64,000 nt of DNA. Origin: Pseudacidovorax sp. RU35E (GTDB lineage: Bacteria; Pseudomonadota; Gammaproteobacteria; Burkholderiales; Burkholderiaceae_C). Positions 24,438-31,786 of the stretch are shown here, one piece after another. The stretch is from assembly GCF_900156165.1 (NCBI RefSeq), contig NZ_FTMY01000017.1, positions 78,711 to 142,710 on the forward strand, read 5' to 3'. Position numbers and translations under genes: made by a program. The notes under the pieces were generated by a model that worked only from the letters and a program-made list of their open reading frames with translations, made no database searches and had not been told where the DNA came from. How positions within the stretch are numbered: position 1 is the first letter of the stretch; each line of letters begins with the position of its first letter.

Positions 24438-25421
24438 TTAAGGAAGACCCAAACCCTTGTCCCGTGCGGGTTCCAGCGGGTTTGGCGCCGGTGATCTCCC
24501 GAGCGCCGCGCCGCCGATCTCCCGTGCCTCCTGCCGGTGATCTCCCGAGCCCATCCCCACACGATCCACAGCTTGTTCCACAGGACCTGTGGATAAGCCG
24601 GCAACGTCATCGCGTCGGAACGCCAGCCAATCGGCGGCCCCGATCCGTTCGATCAAGAGCCGATAGCCGGGCAGCGACTGGCGCTCAGCCAGGGTGCGCA
24701 CATGCAGCGCAAAGTCGCGGTAGCGCTGCAGGCTGCCGGACTTGGCATGGAGGTATCGCAGCTCGAAGCGCCAGCCACTGCGCTGGCGTCCGCCGTGCTT
24801 GCGCACCAGGCGGTACAGCCAGCGCTCGATCCCGCCCGTGAGCTGGAAATAGGTGCGGTCCAGCGTCAGCACCAGCGCGTTGTCGATCACGCCGGAATAG
24901 AACCAGTCTGGCAGGATCAACTCGATGCCAGCAGAGCGGCCATCAGGGCGGACGCAGTCGCGCCACTCGTTGATCCACGAGAAGCGGTGCATGCGCCGCC
25001 CGGCCTGCCGGATCGAGGTCTGCACCGTGGTGGACTGCAGCCGGTCCAGCGAGGCCCGCAGCGCGAGGTACTCGGTCTGGCCCGTGCCGCGCTGCGTGAA
25101 ACGCAGGATCTCGTAGGGCGTGGCCGCCATCAGGCGCGAGGTGGGCCTGCCCTCGTCCCGCGCCTGCACGATCTGGCTCGCCGCCCAGATCAGCACGTCG
25201 GCGTCCCAGATGGTGGCGATGCCGTGCTCGGGCACACCCTCCACCGTCAGGGACACGGCGCCGGCCTCGAAGCGGATGGGCACCACGCGCCGCGACTTGG
25301 CCAGGCTGAAGAAGGGATAGGCCATCAGGTCCTGCGCATCGCGCAGCGCCATGTCCTCGGCCGGCAAGGCGCGGAACAGCGTGAGCTGCTCCCGCTCGCC
25401 AGATCGCCTGGACATCGCCAC
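24438..25421 (-). CDS. repA: RepA-type replication initiator
   Basis: This 327-residue plasmid-type replication initiator has the N-terminal segment MAYPFFSLAKSRR and the WDADVLIWAASQ region common to this RepA group. It should allow replication of the excised ICE circle. It starts at GTG 25421 (GGGAGAG upstream) or at the ATG two codons later. The last 40 codons cover a set of direct repeats. It lies between an AlpA-like gene and parA. Confidence 0.88.
   Translation of the reverse strand: MAMSRRSGEREQLTLFRALPAEDMALRDAQDLMAYPFFSLAKSRRVVPIRFEAGAVSLTVEGVPEHGIATIWDADVLIWAASQIVQARDEGRPTSRLMAATPYEILRFTQRGTGQTEYLALRASLDRLQSTTVQTSIRQAGRRMHRFSWINEWRDCVRPDGRSAGIELILPDWFYSGVIDNALVLTLDRTYFQLTGGIERWLYRLVRKHGGRQRSGWRFELRYLHAKSGSLQRYRDFALHVRTLAERQSLPGYRLLIERIGAADWLAFRRDDVAGLSTGPVEQAVDRVGMGSGDHRQEAREIGGAALGRSPAPNPLEPARDKGLGLP
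24487..24550. repeat. Direct repeats in the 3' end of repA, iteron-like
   Basis: GCCGGTGATCTCCCGAGC occurs at 24487-24504 and 24533-24550. A shorter relative, GCCGATCTCCCGTGC, lies at 24513-24527. Repeats spaced about 20-25 bp within or next to a replication initiator gene are typical of iterons at an origin. Here they overlap the coding sequence and precede parA. Confidence 0.55.
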
Positions 25422-25436
25422 GCCCTGCTCTCCCGC

Positions 25437-25730
25437 TCAACGCACCGAATCCCGGACCGCGTAGCCCGGGTCCGAGGTCATGCCGAAGGTGTTGCTGTCG
25501 GCATAGGCCAGCAGGTCCACCCGCGCATAGACGACCCGGGACCCGAACTTGCGAAAGCGTGGCCCGCCGCCCAGCACCCGCTGCTTCTCCAGCGTGCGGG
25601 GCGACAGGCGCAGCAAGGCCGCCGCCTCCTGCGTGGTCAGGAACTCGGGTTCGGCACCCGTGCCATCTGGAGCGGGCCGAGTCGCAGCCACGGCCATGGG
25701 GCGCGGGGGAATGGAATGTGCGGTCGCCAT
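25437..25730 (-). CDS. Helix-turn-helix (AlpA/MerR-like) protein upstream of repA
   Basis: This 97-residue protein has a small winged HTH in residues 30-85 (TTQEAAALLRLSPRTLEKQR, GGPRFRKFGSRVVYARVDLL). Genes like this sit just upstream of repA in Tn4371-like ICEs and may act as excisionase or repA regulators. The ATG at 25730 follows GGAGGCCTCC, which gives a strong ribosome site. Confidence 0.82.
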   Translation of the reverse strand: MATAHSIPPRPMAVAATRPAPDGTGAEPEFLTTQEAAALLRLSPRTLEKQRVLGGGPRFRKFGSRVVYARVDLLAYADSNTFGMTSDPGYAVRDSVR

Positions 25731-25822
25731 GGAGGCCTCCATCTCGGTGGATGGGCCGCGATCCATTCGCAGCCCGATGGAGGCAGTCTCTGGAAACGGG
25801 CGGCGCTCGGGCAGGGAGAGAT

Positions 25823-26374
25823 TCAGTGCCCGGCTTCGTCTCCGTGGGCGCCATCGTCCCTCTGTCGCAGCCCAGCCAGTCCGAGGTAGCCGCAACGCAT
25901 GAAACCCTCAGCCCTCGACACCAGGTGTCGCACCTGGGCACGCATCACGCCGTCCGCATGCCACTCGCGTCGAACGGCCTCCAGGCCGAAGAGCGCGATG
26001 GCCAGTTCACGGTGCGACGCACCGGCCTGCACGGCATCGAGCGCCTGCAGCGCGCGCAGGTGCAGCAAGCCGCTGCGGCTCGCCGAGCGGTTGGAGGCTG
26101 GGCACAGCGTCCGGCCATCGAGCAGGCCTGCGAGCGCCTGGAACTCAGCCAGCTGGCGCCGCAGATGCGGTGTGAGCGGGACGGTGCAGATGCAAGGCGC
26201 GCCATCGGACATGCGCTCGTCGAGCAGGATGCGGGCATGCCGGGAACCGATGGACACGGTCAGGACAGCATCGGCCGCGCCAACCAGATGCTTGCGGCCG
26301 GCGATGCGCCAGAGGTCGAAGCACTGGGCGCCCGCGCCGACGGCGGCCCGGATACCTGCATCCGATGGACGCAC
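25823..26374 (-). CDS. DUF2285 domain protein
   Basis: This 183-residue protein of the DUF2285 family is common on ICEs. A conserved C-terminal block is GLLHLRALQALDAVQAGASHRELA. The GTG at 26374 is the first start codon, but upstream codons in the same frame (ADPEEDARTACPVWLS) still look like family sequence. This domain is often fused behind a short N-terminal domain that here ends in another frame at 26439, so the pair may be one gene broken by a 1-nt shift. Confidence 0.72.
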   Translation of the reverse strand: MRPSDAGIRAAVGAGAQCFDLWRIAGRKHLVGAADAVLTVSIGSRHARILLDERMSDGAPCICTVPLTPHLRRQLAEFQALAGLLDGRTLCPASNRSASRSGLLHLRALQALDAVQAGASHRELAIALFGLEAVRREWHADGVMRAQVRHLVSRAEGFMRCGYLGLAGLRQRDDGAHGDEAGH

Positions 26375-26438
26375 GTGAAGCGCGCCCTCCGCCGCGCTTA
26401 GCCAAACAGGGCAAGCAGTCCGTGCATCCTCCTCAGGA

Positions 26439-26642
26439 TCAGCGGCGACATCGCAACCCCCATCGCCTCAGCGCGTGCAGGGAGCCATGCCAACGCCCAA
26501 AGCGCCAGGCGCTTCGGTAGGCGGGATGGCGCCGCAGGTACTCCCAGGCCAGCGCGGCCCCGTCGAGCTCGAGCAGGTAGAGGTAGGCAGCGCCCGCGCA
26601 CCAGGGTGCTTCGGACGTGCCGGCAGAAGAGTGGATCGTCAT
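26439..26642 (-). CDS. Short DUF6499-like protein, possible 5' part of the DUF2285 gene
   Basis: This 67-residue protein with LDGAALAWEYLRRHPAYRSAW resembles the N-terminal (DUF6499-type) domain that precedes DUF2285 in many ICE proteins. It stops after RRWGLRCRR, just where the other frame continues with family-like residues. Either a frameshift split the gene or the element encodes two separate proteins, as some relatives do. Confidence 0.6.
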   Translation of the reverse strand: MTIHSSAGTSEAPWCAGAAYLYLLELDGAALAWEYLRRHPAYRSAWRFGRWHGSLHALRRWGLRCRR

Positions 26643-26723
26643 GGCGCAGCGCTGGTGAACGAAAAGCGCAGGCTGGCACGTTGGCGTCGCCTGCGCGTGG
26701 CTTTCAGCGCCTCGACGGCCGAC

Positions 26724-27071
26724 CTATGCCACGATGCGCCCCGCGAGTCGCGCGTCGCGCGCATAGAAGGAGATGGCCCTGTCGGCGTGGAAATACAGGT
26801 CCCGCTCGACCGGCGGGCCCAGCGGTCCCCGCAGCGCGGCCAGCTCCGCGAGGCTCATCCACCCGAGCTCAGGGTGGCCCTGACCCAGGTCGCACAACCC
26901 GAAGGCATGGTCTTCATCATCGGGATCGATCTCGGTGAGCAGCCACGTCGCGCCCGCATCGGGCGTGAAGAGCTTGACCACCGGCCGCGGATCGAAACTG
27001 TGTTCGTCGAGGGATTGCCTGCCGTTCTCCAGCAGTTGCGCACGTTGTTCGTCGGTGATGAGCGTCGTCAT
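26724..27071 (-). CDS. DUF2958 protein
   Basis: This 115-residue protein of the DUF2958 family is a standard ICE backbone gene of unknown role (LITDEQRAQLLENGRQ, VVKLFTPDAGATWLLTEIDPDDEDHAFGLCDLG in part, GWMSLAELA). The ATG at 27071 lies 22 bp after the hairpin of a repeated leader element, shared with radC and the 130-residue gene. Confidence 0.85.
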   Translation of the reverse strand: MTTLITDEQRAQLLENGRQSLDEHSFDPRPVVKLFTPDAGATWLLTEIDPDDEDHAFGLCDLGQGHPELGWMSLAELAALRGPLGPPVERDLYFHADRAISFYARDARLAGRIVA

Positions 27072-27245
27072 GAGGAATGCCTTTCCATGGTTGCCGGGCG
27101 GAATTGCCCAGGCCAGGCAGGACACGGCGAAGCGCAGCCGTCACAGGTTCCGCAGGACGGACGCAGGCCGCCAGCGTGCGACGCACGCGCAGACCTTGAC
27201 GGCGAGCACGCCGTGGCACGATGGCCGAACCGCAAGCCAGCCCCC
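27072..27245 (-). repeat. ICE leader element, copy upstream of the DUF2958 gene
   Basis: One of at least four related intergenic segments of about 150-175 bp. Reading toward the gene they share GGCTTGC, TCAAGGTCTGCGCGTGC, CGCACGCTGGCGGCC, a CTGCGC block and a terminal hairpin (GGGC, AATTCC, GCCC) about 15-20 nt before the start codon. The hairpin here is at 27094-27110. Confidence 0.65.
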
Positions 27246-27584
27246 AGCGCTCGTCTCCCCGCAAGCGAAGCGCGCAGCGCCCTGGGCGCGAAGGCGTCAG
27301 TGATCGAAGCCCGACAGGGGCCAGACACCTGGCTTCGCGAGGCCAGGTGGCTGGATGCACAAGCACGAGAGCGCGGTGCGGCATCGCCGCAGACGCACGA
27401 ATCCGCAATGCCGGAGAGTCGGTTTGTCGGAGCCTCGTCGAACCGCAGAGACGGGTTGACGGCTTTACGCTCCTGCGCAGAACCGCCAATGCACAGAATC
27501 GGCTCTACGCGGAAACGGACTTCCCCATACGCGATGGTGAGCCTTGGCAAGGCCGCCCATCGGCTGGCGCTGAAACAAGACGGA
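27246..27584. other. Intergenic stretch, no gene seen
   Basis: About 340 bp between the leader of the DUF2958 gene and the terminator of the DUF736 gene. I found no convincing coding sequence, RNA or repeat; short open frames here have no recognisable family features. Confidence 0.4.
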
Positions 27585-27610
27585 GCGCCCCGCCTCGGCG
27601 GGGCGCTCAG
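27585..27610 (-). terminator. GC-rich terminator after the DUF736 gene
   Basis: GAGCGCCCCGCC (27585-27596) and GGCGGGGCGCTC (27599-27610) form a 12-bp inverted repeat 11 bp beyond the DUF736 stop. The T-run after it is poor (CGTCTTGTTT). Confidence 0.65.
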
Positions 27611-27621
27611 GGCGTGGACGA

Positions 27622-27930
27622 TCAGTCGGCCTTGGTGCGTGTCCAGATCAGTTGGTGGGCACCTTCTTCGCCTTCGACCAGGCGGGCGTAGATGGTGGAC
27701 GGGAACGATGGGTCATCGAGCGTCACCGAGAGGTAAGGCCGCTCCGCACGGCTGACCTTCTTCCAGGCGGCGCCGATCTCCAGCCCGTTGCCGGCCACGA
27801 TGCGGAAGTCCGGGGCGTTGTCGCTGCCCTTGTCGTTGGGGACGATGCGGACCTTGACGTTCAGGGTGAGGGTGCGCACGGTGCCGGTGTAGCTGTTGCC
27901 GGAGGCGGTGAAGTTGCCGATGGTGCTCAT
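27622..27930 (-). CDS. DUF736 protein
   Basis: This 102-residue protein of the DUF736 family is found on many ICEs and plasmids (MSTIGNFTASGNSYTGTVRT, GAAWKKVSRAERPYLSVTLDD). The function is unknown. It is followed by a strong hairpin, so it forms its own transcription unit. Unlike its neighbours it lacks the repeated hairpin leader. Confidence 0.9.
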   Translation of the reverse strand: MSTIGNFTASGNSYTGTVRTLTLNVKVRIVPNDKGSDNAPDFRIVAGNGLEIGAAWKKVSRAERPYLSVTLDDPSFPSTIYARLVEGEEGAHQLIWTRTKAD

Positions 27931-28669
27931 GGTGATTCCTTTCGAGGTGGTGCCAGGTCCGCGCCCATCGCGGCCTTGTGCGGTGATCCGACCGGCGGGG
28001 GTCGGGCGCGTCGCACCGGAGGCCGCAACGCAGTGGAGGACCGGCAGGCCCGGCAAATTTGCCTCGCGAGGAATGCGCGCAGCGCAGGGGAAATTTGTTG
28101 GGCAGGCCGGTTGCGGCGATCAAGCCCGAGGCAGGCCGCAGCGCAGCGGCAGCGAAGTGCAGGCCTGCCGTGCCCGCGCCAGGATTCACGCTCAAAGACA
28201 AGGCCGTGGGAGCGGACCGACCCTCGCAAGGAACCGGGGGCACTGGCCCTGCCACCTTCGTGCACCCATCCGGCCCCTGCAAGAAGCCTGCGCCGTTCAT
28301 CCGCATCGACATCGCGTCGCAGGAGCTCACGACATCGCCGGTCATTGCCCGGCAAAGGAAGGTGCCAGCGATGCGAAGGTCCGCCGGGCCGACACCCGGC
28401 TGAACGAGCCGAGTCCTTCCCGTCCGCGTCTGCCCTGGGAAGGTTGCGGGAAAGCCTCCAGAGACGCCCACCAGCCGGCACCAGATGCAAACACCCCCCA
28501 TTGCGCTGGCAGCGAGAAGCAGACGCGGGCCACGCCCGCTGAGTTCGCGGAGGTTCTCGCCTGCGGCACGAGGCAGCCGCCCAAAGCCGAAACCGAGCGC
28601 ATGGCCCACACCGATCATGCGCACCCACACGCCCCCCGGTGGGGCGGCGCGTCGTCGGCATCCGGCCGA
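27931..28669. other. 739-bp region without a supported gene
   Basis: Between the DUF736 gene and the 130-residue gene. Open frames here lack family features. A palindrome GGCAAATTTGCC lies near 28052 and a related AAATTTG about 40 bp later. It could hold the promoter of the DUF736 gene, and perhaps an unrecognised RNA. Confidence 0.4.
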
Positions 28670-29062
28670 TCAGCCCTGGGCGGACACCATCGCCTCGAGC
28701 CGCGCGATCACACCCGGCTCGACGAAGACGCAAGCCTGCCCATCGCCGATCGCAACGTTGAACACCCGCGTGAACACCTCGCGCCGGAGATGCGCCAGCC
28801 TCCCTGTGCGATAGGCCCGCTCAGGCTGCAAACGCGTGGAACCTGCAGATACGCCGCTGCGCGCCGGATCGCATTCGATCAGCGCGACGAAACCTTCGTC
28901 GAACAGCTTTTGATGCTCGGGGCACAGGCCCCAACCCGTCGTCGTGTGACGCTCCATGCTCGCGCGAAAGCGCTTGTCCATCAGCACATGGCCGGTGTCG
29001 AACAGCCTGCCGCAAACGAGACACAGGTGCTGCTCCAGCGAAACATACGATTTGTCGTCCAT
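28670..29062 (-). CDS. Conserved ICE hypothetical protein with a Cys/His cluster
   Basis: This 130-residue protein has an N-terminal cluster CLVCGRLF (Cys14, Cys17) followed by GLCPEHQKLFDEGF (Cys47, His50), a likely zinc site. The remainder is alpha/beta-like with no recognised domain. It lies upstream of radC in the same direction with its own copy of the hairpin leader before the ATG. I cannot assign a function. Confidence 0.68.
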   Translation of the reverse strand: MDDKSYVSLEQHLCLVCGRLFDTGHVLMDKRFRASMERHTTTGWGLCPEHQKLFDEGFVALIECDPARSGVSAGSTRLQPERAYRTGRLAHLRREVFTRVFNVAIGDGQACVFVEPGVIARLEAMVSAQG

Positions 29063-29215
29063 GAGGATCTCCGGTTGCTCGGGCGGGATTGCCCGAGACC
29101 GTCATCCGCGCGGCGCAGCGCAGGCCGTCAGGGGCCGAAGGCGGCCGTCAGGCCGCAAGCGCCAGCGGCGCGCCGCCCTTGAAGGCCGAGCACGCCGTGA
29201 TAGGGTGAAGGGAGC
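29063..29215 (-). repeat. ICE leader element, copy upstream of the 130-residue gene
   Basis: This diverged copy of the repeated leader has the terminal hairpin at 29078-29097 (CTCGGGC, GGGATT, GCCCGAG). The far end, GAAGGGAGCAGCAAGCC (plus strand), matches the radC leader. It fills the gap between this gene and the end of radC. Confidence 0.6.
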
Positions 29216-29235
29216 AGCAAGCCGCTCCCCTTCGT

Positions 29236-29766
29236 TCAAAGAAGCCCGAGCTCTGCGAACGACACCACCGTTGGGCCCGCGACGATCAGGTGGTCGATCA
29301 CCCGGATGTCCACCAACGCCAGCGCGTCCTTGAGCGTGCGTGTGAGCAACTCATCCGCCCGCGAAGGCTCGGCCGCGCCAGAGGGATGGTTGTGGACCAG
29401 AAGCAGGGCAGCCGTGTTGCGTGCGAGCGCCTCCTTGACGATCTCGCGCGGATACACCGAAGTCTGGCTCACCGTCCCGCGGAACATCTCCACGTAGTCC
29501 AGCACCCGATGCTGTGCATCCAGGTGGATCACGGCGAACACCTCGTGGGGCAACGTCCCCAGGCGCACGCGCAAGAACTCCCGCACCGCAGCCGGCGAGT
29601 CCATCAGATCGGCGCCCCGCACCTGACCTGCAAGCACCTGCTGTGCCGCCAGGAGCACCTCCTCGGCCGTTGCACGGCGGTACTCGCCCGCATGGTCCTG
29701 GACCAGCAGAGCAGCAGGGACTACGGTACTCAGGGAGTGGAAAGAGGAAAACAGATCGTGCGCCAT
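29236..29766 (-). CDS. radC: RadC-family JAB-domain protein
   Basis: This 176-residue protein is an MPN/JAB-type metalloprotease-fold member with the metal motif HNHPSG (125-130) and Asp138. ICE-borne RadC proteins are frequent, and their role is unclear. The usual chromosomal RadC N-terminal helix-hairpin-helix region is absent, as in other ICE copies. The ATG at 29766 follows the hairpin leader. A diverged copy of this leader and of the first codons lies at 43745-43985 in opposite orientation. Confidence 0.9.
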   Translation of the reverse strand: MAHDLFSSFHSLSTVVPAALLVQDHAGEYRRATAEEVLLAAQQVLAGQVRGADLMDSPAAVREFLRVRLGTLPHEVFAVIHLDAQHRVLDYVEMFRGTVSQTSVYPREIVKEALARNTAALLLVHNHPSGAAEPSRADELLTRTLKDALALVDIRVIDHLIVAGPTVVSFAELGLL

Positions 29767-29935
29767 GACGGCCTCCAGTGACCGGGCGGAATTGCCCGGG
29801 ACCGGAACCGGCACATCGCAGCGCAGCGGTCACAGGTTCGAAGACGGCCGCGAGGCCGCCAGCGTGCGAAGCACGCGCAGACCTTGACCGCGAGAACGGT
29901 GTGCAAGGATGAAGGGAACCAGCAAGCCAGCCCCC
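29767..29935 (-). repeat. ICE leader element, copy upstream of radC
   Basis: This copy has a clear hairpin (CCGGGC, GGAATT, GCCCGG at 29782-29799) 16 nt before the radC ATG. It also carries the conserved CGCACGC/GCGTGC and AAGGGAACCAGCAAGCC blocks. About 140 bp of it align by eye with 43745-43917. The remaining DNA to 30161 shows no gene. Confidence 0.68.
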
Positions 29936-30161
29936 GCCCGCCCCTCCCCAAGGGCGAGCGGAGCGCGCAGACCGTCGCACGGCGGCGGCCGGAGGCGTGA
30001 AGGATCGAAGCCTGACGGCCAGGACGACATCGTCGACCTGGGGCGAAGCCCGAAGAGCCTGACGGCAGGAACTGCCGGCACGCGCAGACTTGGCAACTCA
30101 GCCAGCCTCACCCCGTAAGCCAACCTCGCGATGTCAGCAAAACCCGTCACAAGGCGCAACC

Positions 30162-30378
30162 ATGCCCAACAGACAGCACAGCATCTCTTCGTCACCCGAA
30201 GCCGAGCCAGCGTTCCTCCGCCTCTCTGACGTCATCCGCATCACCGCCTTGAGCCGCTCGACCATCTACCGCCGCATCGCCGCCGGCGAGTTCCCTGCAC
30301 AGGTCTCGCTGCGGACGTGCGACAGGCTGGCGCCGCGAAGCACTCCAGACTTGGCTGAACGATCCAACAGGTTTCTGA
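30162..30378 (+). pseudogene. AlpA-like regulator, broken by a frameshift
   Basis: The N-terminus is AlpA-like (LRLSDVIRITALSRSTIYRR, then EFPAQVSL). After VSL the original frame continues as RTCDRLAPR, but a 1-nt shift restores the family ending GRATGWRREALQTWLNDPTGF and a stop at 30376-30378. A single-base loss near 30310 explains this. It resembles the intact alpA copy at 30939-31181 and may be the regulator of the adjacent integrase remnant. Confidence 0.7.
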
Positions 30379-30508
30379 GCCCTCGCGACATGCGAGATAC
30401 GGCGCGGCGCTTCAGGGGGCGCAGGTCCGACACGTTGCTGCGGCGGAGCGAGCGTTCGGGCCCGGGTAATCGTCAAGTGCGGTTGATGCATCAGAGCTTG
30501 CCAACGGT

Positions 30509-30850
30509 GCTGCGCTGACTGGACCCGCAGGCCGGATCTTTCGGAGCATGGCCAAGCGCTCCGAGAAGAGGCGCTACGTGAGCGACAACACGGTCAACAG
30601 TGCGCTGCGCACGTTGGGCTACGACAGGAAGGAGCAGATCACGGGACATGGCTTTCGCGCTACGGCCCGCACCCTCATCCGGGAACTGCTCGGCTGGGAT
30701 CGGGAGATTATCGAGCAGCACCTGGCACACGTGTCGGATGAAGAGCTTGGCAGCAGCTATGACCGCACGACGCATTTCGAGCAGCTACGCCGGATGATCC
30801 GGGTGGGGGCGGATCTGCTGGACGACCTCGCTGATGGTCGAACGGCCGAG
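30509..30850 (+). pseudogene. C-terminal fragment of a tyrosine integrase
   Basis: Translation from 30509 matches the C-terminal part of the intact integrase at 44134-45444: LTGPAGRIFRSMAKRSEKRR against LTGPIGPVFRSMSRRSEKSR. HGFRATAR, HLAHVSDEELG and SYDRTT then follow. The N-terminal DNA-binding domains and the first catalytic Arg are missing, so it cannot be active. Similarity fades after DLLDDL near 30830. It is a relic of an earlier element. Confidence 0.85.
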
Positions 30851-30938
30851 CCGACGCGCGATCTGCGCCGGCTGGATGCTTCGCCGCTGCCATGGGTGAG
30901 GAGCGGCCTGCCCCAGGGCCTTGGGGGTGCGGTGGACG

Positions 30939-31181
30939 TCAGGGCGGCGGCGTAGGCGATCGGTAGCCGTCAGGATCGTCGATCCACGCTTGAAGCGCGG
31001 CACTCGGCCAAGCGGCGGCCCTGCCGCCGAGACGGACGGGTGCAGGGAAGCGGCCCTCAGAGACCCGCCTATAGACCGTCGAGCGGCTGAGCGAGGAAAT
31101 CCGCATGACGTCGTGCAGGCGGTAGAAGGCCGGCGGGGCCTTGGAGGGATTCGGCTTGGGCAGGGTTTGATGGAAGAGCAT
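30939..31181 (-). CDS. AlpA-family regulator
   Basis: This 80-residue HTH protein of the AlpA/excisionase-like family has FYRLHDVMRISSLSRSTVYR, GRFPAPVRLGGRAAAWPS and AALQAWIDDP. AlpA proteins activate integrase/excision genes of prophages and islands. It is intact, unlike the copy at 30162, and overlaps the tail of the integrase relic. It is divergent from hipBA. Confidence 0.82.
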   Translation of the reverse strand: MLFHQTLPKPNPSKAPPAFYRLHDVMRISSLSRSTVYRRVSEGRFPAPVRLGGRAAAWPSAALQAWIDDPDGYRSPTPPP

Positions 31182-31504
31182 GGCGGCACCTTGTCGAGCG
31201 ATGTCGCAAGGATGCGTCCTGGGGTGCCTCATAAAAACCCAGGAGGGCGCAGTCTGTCGTATGTGGTTCAGGACCTGGATTGGTGCAAACCTCATCCAAA
31301 ATTGATGCCTTATATGCTAATAATCGTGGCGAAAGCTTGCTCCTTTCCTCATGTACAAGCATTCTCCCCAGTTCATTTGATAGCATATAAAGCATAATTT
31401 TCTATCGATATTCATGCTTTATGTGCTATAAATTGTCCTGCTGAAAGTGAGGCTTGCGTTGGAGCTTTCGTCTTTCATCTTAAACACGATAGCAAATAAG
31501 GCAT
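31182..31504. promoter_or_regulatory. AT-rich hipBA control region with four operator-like repeats
   Basis: This 323-bp gene-free stretch is much richer in AT than its surroundings. A 15-bp motif, ATGCYTTATDTGCTA, occurs four times: 31305-31319 (forward), 31381-31395 (reverse), 31414-31428 (forward) and 31490-31504 (reverse). The last copy ends at the base before the hipB ATG. Copies two and three form an inverted pair. This fits autoregulation by HipB bound at several sites. Confidence 0.72.
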
Positions 31505-31786
31505 ATGAACACCTTGCTGGATCTCGGCCGCGCACTCGCGCGCTTGCGCAAGGAGCGTGGCATGACGCAGAAGGAACTGGCCAACCTGTGCGGCATGGGC
31601 CAGTCCACCCTTGCGCGCTTCGAGACCGGCGGCGTCGCCGAATTCGGCTCCCGCAAGTTGCTGCGCCTGCTGGAAGTTCTCGGCTACGGGATGGACTTCG
31701 TGCCGATGAAGCGCGAATTCACGCTCGACGACGCGCTGGCGGAGCGGCAGCGCGCCTTTGAGGGCGTCGGCGGGGTTCAGCGATGA
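31505..31786 (+). CDS. hipB: HipB-like XRE antitoxin
   Basis: This 93-residue protein has an XRE HTH (ARLRKERGMTQKELANLCGM, then STLARFE). HipB-type antitoxins bind and neutralise the HipA kinase and repress the operon. The stop overlaps the hipA start (ATGA). The start codon directly follows the last operator-like repeat. Confidence 0.88.
   Translation: MNTLLDLGRALARLRKERGMTQKELANLCGMGQSTLARFETGGVAEFGSRKLLRLLEVLGYGMDFVPMKREFTLDDALAERQRAFEGVGGVQR

Noticed and set aside
30509..30955. A functional short integrase
   Set aside because: Only the C-terminal part is present; the first catalytic Arg and all DNA-binding domains are missing.
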